64,000 nt of DNA, taken from Kitasatospora sp. Root107 (GTDB lineage: Bacteria > Actinomycetota > Actinomycetes > Streptomycetales > Streptomycetaceae). The notes under the pieces are model-generated. The model searched no databases. It was not told the origin of the DNA and saw only the letters and a list, made by a program, of their open reading frames with translations. This document shows positions 52,501 to 60,578 of the stretch, in pieces (the first letter of the stretch is position 1; each line of letters opens with the position of its first letter). Made by a program: the position numbers and the translations under genes. The DNA lies in NCBI RefSeq assembly GCF_001424875.1, contig NZ_LMCT01000023.1, forward strand, positions 62,001 through 126,000, written 5' to 3'.

Positions 52501-55500
52501 GTGAGCAGCAGGCCGATCCGAGGCGCTGCTCGCCTCGCCGCCATACTCGATGCGCTGCCCGACGCCCTGTTGCTGGTGAACAGCAACGGAACAGTGGTGG
52601 ACGCCAACTCCGCCGCCGTCCAGGCCATGCAGACCCCGGGCACCTCGCTGGTCGGGATGGGCGTGCTGGCTCTGCTGCCCGAGTTCGACCCGAGCCGGAT
52701 CCCCGGCTCGATGCGGCCCGCCCCGCGCGAGCCCGAGGGGCTGGACCGGCCGGTCCGGATGACCGCCTGCCGGACGGACGGTTCGACCTTCCCGGTCGAG
52801 GTCTCCGGCAACGACTTCACGGACGACGGCGAGGCCCGCGGCAGCTCCGGCTACACCTCGCTCTACCCCCAGGACGGCGGCTCCGCCGGTGAGCTGCTGC
52901 TCCTGCTGGTCCGCGACCTGAGCAGCCGGCTCGGCGTCGAGGCCGAACTGCGCAGGCAGCACAAGCAGACCGAGATGATCCTGCGAGCTGCCGCCGAAGG
53001 CGTGCTCGGAGTGGACCTCGAAGGCCGCGTGGTGCTGGTCAACCCGGCCGCCGCGCACATCCTCGACTACCGGGCCAGCGAGCTGGGCGGCCGCGAGCTG
53101 CACCCGCTGATCCAGCACTCGCAGGCGGACGGCAGCCCGCTGGCCCTGGAGGGCTCGGCGCTGCTGGACACCCTGACCTCGGGCCGCAAGCACCGGGTCA
53201 GGGGCGCGGTGCTCTGGCGCAAGGACGGACGGGCGGTGACGGTCGACCTGACCACCGCCCCGGTCCGGGACGGTGACCAGCTGGTCGGCGCCGTGATGAC
53301 TTTCACCGACCGGACCAGGGAGCTGGCACTGGTCGCGCGGAACGAACATCTGACGGCCGTTCTGGAGAGCGAGCTGGGCGGGGCGCTGGAGGCACTGCAC
53401 CGGCGGATCGACGCGCTGGCCGCCGACCCGGCCGGGCAGCTCTGGCCGGAGGCCAACTGGACCCTGCGGCGGCTGGCCGACGAGTGCCGCCGGTTCGGCA
53501 CGCTGATCGACGGGGTGCTCACCCACCAACGGTTCGAGAGCGAGGCCGAGACCGGCCAGCAGGAACTGGACCGTCGCCCGGTCGGGCTGGACAAGGTGGT
53601 CCAGCGCGCCGTCGAGCAGGCGGGCGAGCTGGTCGGCGCGGGCCGGGTCAGGTACTCGGTGCACGCGGCGGGCGTCGTGGTGGTCGCCGACCACGAGCGG
53701 CTCGCCCGGGCCCTGGCCCACCTGGTGGCGGACGTCAGCGGCGTGGCGCTCTCACTGGACACACCCGGCGCGACCACCAACCCCGACGGCGTGGCCGAGG
53801 CACCGATGGTGGTGCTGGCCGCCGCCCAGCGCGGCGAGGTCGCCCGGATCGAGGTGCGCGGTCCTTCCCGTACGGTCAACCCGGTCCACCTGCCGATCGC
53901 CCGGAGCACGGTCGAGCGGCACGGCGGAGTGCTCCAGCGGCACGAACTCCCGTCCCGGGCCGGCACCACGTACGTGGTGGAACTCCCGCTCGACCCGGCC
54001 ACGGTGACCGGGGCCGGCGCGACGGTGCACCACCATGTGCCCAAGGAGACCGACACCGCGATGCTGCCGGACCTCCCCGAGGTCCCCCCGGCGGACGTCC
54101 CGGAGGCCAAGGAACAGGTAGCCGAGAGCCCGGCGGACAGCACCGACGGGCAGCGGCCCGAGGCGGAGCGGAGCGGCCCGACGGATCGTCAGGCCGAGCC
54201 CGCCAGGGGCCCGATCGCCCTCGGCCCCGGCCCGACCACCTCGCCGGTGTCCGAGCCGATGCCCGAACCGATGCCCGCACCGGCGGCCGTGCCGGTGCCC
54301 GCGCCGACGTCGGAGCCGGTGGCCGCCGAGCCGGTCGCGGCCGAGGAGGAGAACGGCCGCAGTGGGCGCCGTCGTCGGGGGCTGCCGGAGTCGCTGTCGA
54401 TCCCCGGGGTGCCCGACCCCGGCACGCCGGTCTACCCCGGCCTCGAACTGGCACTGCCCGAGGTGCCGCCCGCTCCGACCGAGCCGCCGGCCGTCCAGCC
54501 GACCGGCCGCCGTCGTCGGCTGGCGCTGCCCGCCCAGTCGGAGCCCAGCCCGGTGCCCGAGCCCCGCAGGGCACTCGAACTCCCTTCCGGCGCAAGCCGG
54601 TCCGAACCGCCGGCCGAGCAGCCGCGGACCGAGCCGGAGGCCGCGCCCGAGCCGCCCCGGCCGGTCGGCAGCGGGCTCGGCGAGCTGACCCCGCCGCGCC
54701 CCTCGGGTGGCTTCGCGGGGGCGTTCCCGAACGCCTTCCCGCAGCAGTCCGCGCCGGTCGAGCGTCCTGCGCTGCCCGCCCTGGCGAGTGCGCCGGCGCA
54801 GAGCAGCGAGCCCCCGGCGCCCGTCGAGCCTCGTACGCCCCCGCGGCCGACCGCCGAACTCGCCCTGGCCGGGCGGGAGTCGGCACCGGTCATGGCCGAG
54901 GACCCGCCGACCATGGTGGTGCCGACCGTCGACGGCGGCCCACGCCGGCTGCTGGTCTGGCCCGAGCCCGACCCGTCCACCAAGCAGGCGCTCCAGGACC
55001 GCGGCTACCGGCCGGTGATCGTCCGCTCCCGCGAGGAGGTGGACGCCCAGGTGTCCGCGTACCCCGCCGCGCTCTTCGTCGACCCGCTGACCGGGCCGAT
55101 CACCCGCACCGCCCTGCAGTCGCTGCGGACCGCCGCACTCAACAGCCGGGTGCCGGTCCTGGTCACCGCCGGTCTGGGGCAGGCCACCCGGGACGCCGCG
55201 TACGGGGCCGATCCGGCCGTCCTGCTCCGGGCGTTGGCGCCCAAGGACAGTGAGAACCACTCCTCCCGGGTGCTGCTGGTCGAGTCCGACCCGGACATCG
55301 CGGCCGCGCTGATCGCCAGCCTGGAGCGGCGCGGCATGCACGTCGAGCACGCCACCGACGAGAACGACGCGGTCTCCCGGGCCAGCAGCGTGCAGCCGAA
55401 TCTGGTGGTGATGGACCTGCTGCAGATCCGGCGCCGCCGGGTCGGCCTGCTGGACTGGCTGCGCGCCAACGACCGGCTGCACCGCACCCCACTGGTCGTC

Positions 55501-55665
55501 TACACCTCGGTCGACCTCGACCCGCAGGAACTGCCCCGGCTGCGGACCGGCGAGACCGTACTCTTCCTCGCCGAACGCTCCACCTCCGAGGACGTCCAGT
55601 CCCGCATCGTCGACCTGCTCGGCCGGATCGGGAGCCTCGGGGAAGTGAGCGCGGCCCGCAGCTGA
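52501..55665 (+). CDS. PAS-PAS, degenerate histidine kinase and receiver-domain protein
   Basis: 1054 residues from GTG (GAGGAG upstream). PAS 1 (about 5-120): ARLAAILDALPDALLLVNSN. PAS 2 (155-280): ILRAAAEGVLGVDLEGRVVL. The dimerisation helix region ALVARNEHLTAVLESELGGA lacks the phospho-His motif, and the ATPase part has a weak N box (HLVADVSG) but a recognisable end, ERHGGVLQRH plus GTTYVVELPL. A Pro/Glu-rich linker of 300 residues follows. The C-terminus is a receiver-like domain, SSRVLLVESDPDIAAALIAS, with Asp in PNLVVMDLLQ. Probably a sensor scaffold without kinase activity. An open frame upstream to 52345 is an alternative. Confidence 0.85.
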   Translation: MSSRPIRGAARLAAILDALPDALLLVNSNGTVVDANSAAVQAMQTPGTSLVGMGVLALLPEFDPSRIPGSMRPAPREPEGLDRPVRMTACRTDGSTFPVEVSGNDFTDDGEARGSSGYTSLYPQDGGSAGELLLLLVRDLSSRLGVEAELRRQHKQTEMILRAAAEGVLGVDLEGRVVLVNPAAAHILDYRASELGGRELHPLIQHSQADGSPLALEGSALLDTLTSGRKHRVRGAVLWRKDGRAVTVDLTTAPVRDGDQLVGAVMTFTDRTRELALVARNEHLTAVLESELGGALEALHRRIDALAADPAGQLWPEANWTLRRLADECRRFGTLIDGVLTHQRFESEAETGQQELDRRPVGLDKVVQRAVEQAGELVGAGRVRYSVHAAGVVVVADHERLARALAHLVADVSGVALSLDTPGATTNPDGVAEAPMVVLAAAQRGEVARIEVRGPSRTVNPVHLPIARSTVERHGGVLQRHELPSRAGTTYVVELPLDPATVTGAGATVHHHVPKETDTAMLPDLPEVPPADVPEAKEQVAESPADSTDGQRPEAERSGPTDRQAEPARGPIALGPGPTTSPVSEPMPEPMPAPAAVPVPAPTSEPVAAEPVAAEEENGRSGRRRRGLPESLSIPGVPDPGTPVYPGLELALPEVPPAPTEPPAVQPTGRRRRLALPAQSEPSPVPEPRRALELPSGASRSEPPAEQPRTEPEAAPEPPRPVGSGLGELTPPRPSGGFAGAFPNAFPQQSAPVERPALPALASAPAQSSEPPAPVEPRTPPRPTAELALAGRESAPVMAEDPPTMVVPTVDGGPRRLLVWPEPDPSTKQALQDRGYRPVIVRSREEVDAQVSAYPAALFVDPLTGPITRTALQSLRTAALNSRVPVLVTAGLGQATRDAAYGADPAVLLRALAPKDSENHSSRVLLVESDPDIAAALIASLERRGMHVEHATDENDAVSRASSVQPNLVVMDLLQIRRRRVGLLDWLRANDRLHRTPLVVYTSVDLDPQELPRLRTGETVLFLAERSTSEDVQSRIVDLLGRIGSLGEVSAARS

Positions 55666-55673
55666 GCGGGCAG

Positions 55674-55737
55674 CAGGGGCCCGGGGCCTGGGCAGCGCAA
55701 CCGAGCGCGCTGCCCAGCGCGCGACCCCGAGCCCCTG
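55674..55737. terminator. Terminator between convergent sensor and LuxR genes
   Basis: CTGGGCAGCGC (55688-55698) pairs with GCGCTGCCCAG (55707-55717), enclosed by CAGGGGC / GCCCCTG (55674-55680, 55731-55737). Confidence 0.8.
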
Positions 55738-55750
55738 TGCCCCGGGCGCG

Positions 55751-56836
55751 TCAGCCGACGGAGGGCTCCTCGGCCGCGCCGTCCAGCAGGTCCCGGGCCC
55801 GGGTGAGGTAGCCCGCCTGGAAGCGGCTCTCCGCACCGAGCTGCTCGAACAGGTCGGCGATGTACTTGCGGCAGGTCCGCAGGGAGACGCCCAGCCGGCG
55901 GGCGATGGTCTCGTCCCGCAGACCCTCGCTGAGCATGGTGAGAATGGCCAGCTTGACGCCCTCGCGCACCTCACCGTCCGCGAGAGCCGGGCTGTACGGG
56001 GCGCCCATCTGCCAGTTGCGGTCGAAGGCGGTGCAGAGGAAGGCGACCGTGGACGGATCCCGGATCACGGCGGCCCCTCCCTTGACCTGCGAGTGCGGGA
56101 GGAAGACCACCTCGCGGTCGAAGGCGATCATCCGGCCGAACAGCTCGACCTGGGTGCGCACCTGGGCGCCGATCGCGGTGGCCCGCTCGACGTAGACCTG
56201 GGTCGGGGCGTGGTGACGCGAGGTGTGCTGGTAGAGCGTGCGCATCCGGACGCCGCGCTCGATCATCGCCAGGTCCCTGGCGATCGACTGCTCCAGCTCC
56301 GCGGCCGGACGCCCCCCGCCCGGCTGCGAGGTCATCACCTCCGACCGGCAGGCGTCACTCGCCTCCTCCAGCATCTCGATCACCCGGTCCAGTGACTCGA
56401 CGAGCTCCAAGGGCACTTCTCTGGCGGCCTCCTGGACACCCGTCGCGTACAGCGCGTTGAGCGAGTCGACGGTGTCCCAGATCGAGAAGATGCCGGCCAG
56501 GCCCCGGCGGAGCCTGGACTCGGTGGCGGCCACCTCGGCGCTGGCCAGCTGGGGGTCGACGGGTCTCCAGCCGGGTGGCCCGCCGTTGTGCTGGTCGTCG
56601 CCGTCCCGGCTGATCAGTGGCACGGCCGCCAGCAGCTCCAGCGAGCGAGCGACCCGCTCGGGGGAGATGCCCAGACCGACAGCAGCGTCCTCGGCCACCA
56701 GACAGCCGTGGGTGACGGCCCATCCGTAAACCTGCATGTCCTCGGCCTGCAGGTCTTGCAGCCGGGCCATGATGTCTGATTTAGGAGTGTTATTCACTCT
56801 TTGGTCGCCCTTCATCTTGGTGCAGCTCACCATCAT
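55751..56836 (-). CDS. LuxR-type regulator with TrmB-like N-terminal domain
   Basis: 361 residues. The N-terminal part (20-100) resembles a TrmB winged helix: MQVYGWAVTHGCLVAEDAAV then LGISPERVARSLELLAAVPL. The middle is helical (VPLELVESLDRVIEMLEEAS). The C-terminal LuxR-like HTH reads LTMLSEGLRDETIARRLGVS and LRTCRKYIADLFEQLGAESR. Regulators of this layout are frequent at the edge of actinobacterial peptide clusters. It is divergent from the exported peptide gene and probably controls the cluster to its right. Start at 56836 after GGAAGG; a later ATG (MKGDQR) is possible. Confidence 0.85.
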   Translation of the reverse strand: MMVSCTKMKGDQRVNNTPKSDIMARLQDLQAEDMQVYGWAVTHGCLVAEDAAVGLGISPERVARSLELLAAVPLISRDGDDQHNGGPPGWRPVDPQLASAEVAATESRLRRGLAGIFSIWDTVDSLNALYATGVQEAAREVPLELVESLDRVIEMLEEASDACRSEVMTSQPGGGRPAAELEQSIARDLAMIERGVRMRTLYQHTSRHHAPTQVYVERATAIGAQVRTQVELFGRMIAFDREVVFLPHSQVKGGAAVIRDPSTVAFLCTAFDRNWQMGAPYSPALADGEVREGVKLAILTMLSEGLRDETIARRLGVSLRTCRKYIADLFEQLGAESRFQAGYLTRARDLLDGAAEEPSVG

Positions 56837-56943
56837 GCGGCCTTCCGAGCTGGACCGCGACCTGCCAATTCATGATGCTTGAGACATGGCCGAACGGGGC
56901 GATCCCCCGAGGGCCTTTGCACCGAATCATGGGGGAATAAAAA

Positions 56944-57105
56944 ATGAGCGCCACCCGCAAGCGAATCATCATGCTCTCCGCCGCCCTGGCAGGCGCGCTG
57001 GCCCTGGCCCTGGGCGCGACCGTGACCACCGCCGAGCAGCCCGGAAGCCCGTCCACGGTCGTCTCGGCCACCGGGCTCGGCGTCCCCGACACCGGCTGGA
57101 GCTAG
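56944..57105 (+). CDS. 53-residue exported peptide ending DTGWS
   Basis: ATG after GGGGGA. The N-terminus MSATRKRIIMLSAALAGALA followed by LALGATVTTA is a clear signal peptide. The mature part would be about 25 residues, EQPGSPSTVVSATGLGVPDT then GWS. No Cys; the end DTGWS is striking. It is divergent from a LuxR-type gene and followed by its own terminator, before the NRPS genes. It may be a signalling peptide, a structural small peptide, or a resistance-related factor; no family is recognised with certainty. Confidence 0.7.
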   Translation: MSATRKRIIMLSAALAGALALALGATVTTAEQPGSPSTVVSATGLGVPDTGWS

Positions 57106-57112
57106 TCGCCCG

Positions 57113-57141
57113 CTGCTGCCGCGACGATATCGCGGCAGCAG
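57113..57141 (+). terminator. Terminator of the small peptide gene
   Basis: CTGCTGCCGCGA (57113-57124) pairs perfectly with TCGCGGCAGCAG (57130-57141) around CGATA, eight bases after the stop codon. Confidence 0.88.
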
Positions 57142-57184
57142 TGCCGGAAGGCAGAACCGCGGCAGCGGACAGCCGGTCGGCCAC

Positions 57185-57296
57185 CGCGAAATATTAATCA
57201 GCATGAATTCAGCACGACAGCAATGTGTCCAGATTTACCGGACCCGACTTGTCATGTCCACGGCTAATGGTTCCCAAGAGTTCGGAGTTGATTCCG
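57185..57296 (+). promoter_or_regulatory. A+T-rich leader of the NRPS operon
   Basis: About 110 bp with an A+T-rich core at 57187-57210 (AAATATTAATCAGC) in otherwise very GC-rich DNA, directly before the carrier-protein gene. It is the likely promoter region of the NRPS genes; TATTAAT is a -10 candidate. Confidence 0.4.
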
Positions 57297-57557
57297 GTGT
57301 CAGTCCAGAACACGTTCGCCGGGCGCGTCGCCGCCACCGAGATCAGGGCTCTGGTGACGGACATTCTCGGCGTCGAGGTGCCGGGTGAGGGCTCGTTCAT
57401 CGGGCACGGCGGCGACTCGTTCCACGCGGTGGTGATCGTCTCCCGGATCGAGGAGCAGTGGGGCGTCGAGGTCGAGTTCCTCGACGTCCTCAACTCCACC
57501 CCGGACGGGCTGACCGAGACGGTGAACACCGCGCTGAGCGGTCCCGCCCAGCAGTAG
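57297..57557 (+). CDS. Free-standing peptidyl/acyl carrier protein
   Basis: 86 residues from a GTG with CGGAG upstream (in-frame ATG at 57267 lacks a site). The phosphopantetheine site is Ser in FIGHGGDSFHAVVIVSRIEE, and the helix-1 start AATEIRALVTDILGVEVPGE fits the carrier fold. Such proteins hold an amino acid or acid loaded by a separate adenylation domain. It precedes an NRPS gene that has its own carrier, so it may carry a starter unit or a modified amino acid. The VEVEFLDVLNSTPDGLTETV end is typical. Confidence 0.85.
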   Translation: MSVQNTFAGRVAATEIRALVTDILGVEVPGEGSFIGHGGDSFHAVVIVSRIEEQWGVEVEFLDVLNSTPDGLTETVNTALSGPAQQ

Positions 57558-57588
57558 AACGAAGGAGTGGCGGCCCGCCGCCGAGATC

Positions 57589-60578
57589 ATGAACGGATCA
57601 CTGTCATTCGGTCCGAGCACCGCCATCCCCACCGCCGCCACCGCGCACCACGCGGTGCTGGCGGTGGCCGCGCGGACGCCGGACGCTCCCGCGCTGCGGG
57701 CGGGCGGACGCGTCGTCAGCTACCACGAACTGGTGGAACGGGCGCGCGCCGTACAGGTGACGCTGGGTCAACTGGGCGTCCGGCCCGGCTCGTTCGTTCC
57801 CGTCCTCGCCCGTCCCGGGGAGGCGTTCACGGTGGCGGCGCTGGGCGTCCTGCTGGCGGGCGGCGCCTACGCCGCGCTCGACCCGCAGTGGCCCGCCGAG
57901 CGCGTCAACGGGGTCGTCGACGACCTGGCCGCCGCGTTCGTGCTGGACACCACCGGTGCGGGCCTGGCGTCGGCCGCGGTACCCGTCGTCGCGCTGCCCG
58001 GTGCCGCGCTCCCTCACCGGCGCCGACGCGCCGGCCTGCGTCTTCTTCACCTCCGGCTCGACCGGCCGGCCCAAGGGCGTGGCCGTGCCGCACCGGGCGG
58101 TGCTCCGCAGCTTCCTCGACGGCGGCTACGCGGATCTCGGCCCGGACACCGTCATGCCGCTGGTGGCGGCACCGTACTGGGACGCCGGGACGCTGGAGAC
58201 CTTCGGCTCGCTGCTCAACGGCGGCTGCGCGGTGGAGGTCCCGGACGGTCTGCTGACCCCGGCCGGGCTCCGCCGACTGGTCCGGGAGGACGGGGTCAAC
58301 ACCCTGTTCCTGACCAGCTCGCTGGCGAACCTGATCCTGGACGAGGACCCCGGCGCCTTCACCGGCGTCCGCCACCTGATGGTCGGCGGCGAGCGGGTCT
58401 CCCCGTCCCACCTCGCGACCTTCCTGGCCGAGCACCCCGGCGTCCGGCTGAGCAACTGCTACGGCCCGGTCGAGTCGATGGTGTTCGCCACCACCCACGA
58501 CGTGTCCGCCGCCGACCTCGACGCGGCCGACGGCATCCCGATCGGCACCGCGATCCGCAACACCGTGCTGGCCGTGCTGAACGCCGAGGGTGGCCTCGCC
58601 CCGGTCGGCCAGGTCGGCGAACTGCTGATCGGCGGCGACGGGTTGGCACTCGGCTACGTCAACCGGCCGGAGGAGAACGCCAAGCGCTTCGGTGTCCTGG
58701 AGCTGCCGGGCCGGGAGCCGCTGCGGGTCTACCGGACGGGCGACCTGGTCCGGATGACGGCCGACGGCCGGCTCAGCTACCTCGCCCGCGCCGACCGGCA
58801 GTTCAAGGTACGCGGCTACCGGATCGAACCGGGTGAGGTGGAGCGGGTGCTGGGCGCCCTGGACGGCGTCCGGGAGTGCTTCCTGCTGCCGGTCCGCACG
58901 GCCGATGGCACCGTCACCGGCACCGTCTGCGCCTACACCGCCGAACCGGGACCGGCCCTGACGGCCGAGGAGTTGAGCCGACTGAGCGCGGCCGCGCTGC
59001 CCTCGTACCTGCGGCCCGATCGGTTCGTCCGGCTCGACGCCCTCCCGCTCGGGCCGACCGGGAAGGCCGACCTGCGGGCCGTCGAACAGCTGGTCCGGCC
59101 GGTGGAGCCCACCGGGACGGCCGCACCCGTACAGGGGCCGGACGGGTCACCGGCGCTGCGCGCGGTCCGCGAGATCCTCGGCGTGCCCTGGCTCGGCCCG
59201 GACCAGGACCTGCTGTCCTTCGGCGCCAACTCGCTCCAGATGCTGCGGATCGCCGCCCGGCTGTCCGTCCTGCTGGACACCGAGTTCTCCGCGCGGGACG
59301 TCTACCGGCACAGCACCGTCGTCGCCCTGGAGCGACTGGCCGCCCGCCGGCCCGGGCGCACGGCTTCGCGCCCGGGCCGCGATGACGGCCAACTCTCCTC
59401 CGGCGAACGCAGGTTCTGGATCGCCGAGCAGTTGGCGCCCGGCGCACCCGGCCACGTGGCGATGAGCCGGATCGAGGTCTCCGGGCCGATCGACGCCGAA
59501 CGCCTGGAGCAGGCGTTGGCCGCGGTCGCCGCCGCACACCCCGCGCTGCGGACCACCTTCCCGCTCGACCGGAGCCGACCGCACCGTGCCGTGGCCGCGC
59601 ACCCCGCACTGCCTCCCCTGCTCCGTCGCTCCGGCCCGGGCAAGAGTGAACTCACTTCGCTCACCGATGAGTTGGCCGCATCCGTGCACGACCTGGCGAA
59701 CGGCCCCCTGCTCGCCGCCGGTCTGCTGACGGAGCGTGCCGACCGGCACACCCTGCTGATCGCCGTGCACCACGCGGTGTACGACGCGCACTCGGAGCAG
59801 GTGCTGCTCGGCGACCTCGCCGCCGCCTGGGACGGCGCGGCACTGCCGCCGGCATCCGGGCCCCCGGCCGCCGGACCAGCCGCCGACGCCGCCGACGCCG
59901 ACCGGGCCTTCTGGCAGGCGGAGTTGGCGGGCCTGGAGCCCCTGGCGCTGCCGGTGGCCACACCGGACCTGCGGCAGCTCTGGACCGCCCCGGTGACCGG
60001 GCAGCCGATCGCGCTGCCCGCCGGGACGGCCGGGCTGCTCCGGGCGGCGGCCGTCCGCCACCGCACCCCCGCGCTCACCCTGCTGCTCGCCGCCTGGTGG
60101 CGGGCGCTCTCCGGCTGGACCGGCCAACTCGACCTGGCCATCGGCACCGTGGTCGCCGACCGGGCCCCGGCGGACGACCGAACCATCGGGTACCTGGCCA
60201 ACGGCCTGCCGATCCGGGTGCCCGGACACCCCGGCGCGTCCGGCCCGGAGCTGCTCGCCCTGGTCGGCGACCGGCTGCTGGCGGCGTTCGCTCACGGCAC
60301 CGCGACCACCGGCCGGACGGTCCCCGCTCTACCAGACCATGCTCGTGCTCCAGCGGGTCAGCGCCCCGGTGCGGCTCGGCGCCGCCGCCCTGCGCCCCCG
60401 GCCGGCCCCGCCGCTGGGCCCGCAGACCGAACTCTGCTGCGAGCTGTGGGAGGACGGCGACGAGCTGACGGGTGCGCTGCACGCGCCGCTCGGCCTGCTG
60501 CCGCCGGACACCCTCGCCCTGCTCACCGGCCTCTTCGCATCCGAGCTGAACCTGCTGCTCACCAAGGACCTGACATGA
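57589..60578 (+). CDS. NRPS starter protein, A-PCP-C, interrupted by two +1 frameshifts
   Basis: Read across two one-base insertions this is about 995 residues. The adenylation domain (about 15-510) has CVFFTSGSTGRPKGVAVPHR, SNCYGPVESMVFATTHD, RVYRTGDLVRMTADG, KVRGYRIEPGEVERVL and the catalytic Lys in LGPTGKADLRAV. The carrier has Ser in LLSFGANSLQMLRIA (about 545). The condensation domain (about 600-995) has HHAVYDA in place of HHxxxDG. The frame shifts at CCC 58011-58013 (frame 1 to 2) and CCCC 60322-60325 (2 to 3); removing one C each restores one reading. The stop overlaps the next ATG (ATGA). No C domain precedes the A domain, so it should load the first residue. Stachelhaus-type positions by eye: D-A-L-L-M-G-C-V-F-K; substrate not assigned. 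Confidence 0.82.

Noticed and set aside
57589..58836. Taking the A-domain frame as a 415-residue protein
   Set aside because: After about residue 143 the frame becomes Arg-rich nonsense, while the adenylation motifs continue one frame over; a frameshift is the better reading.
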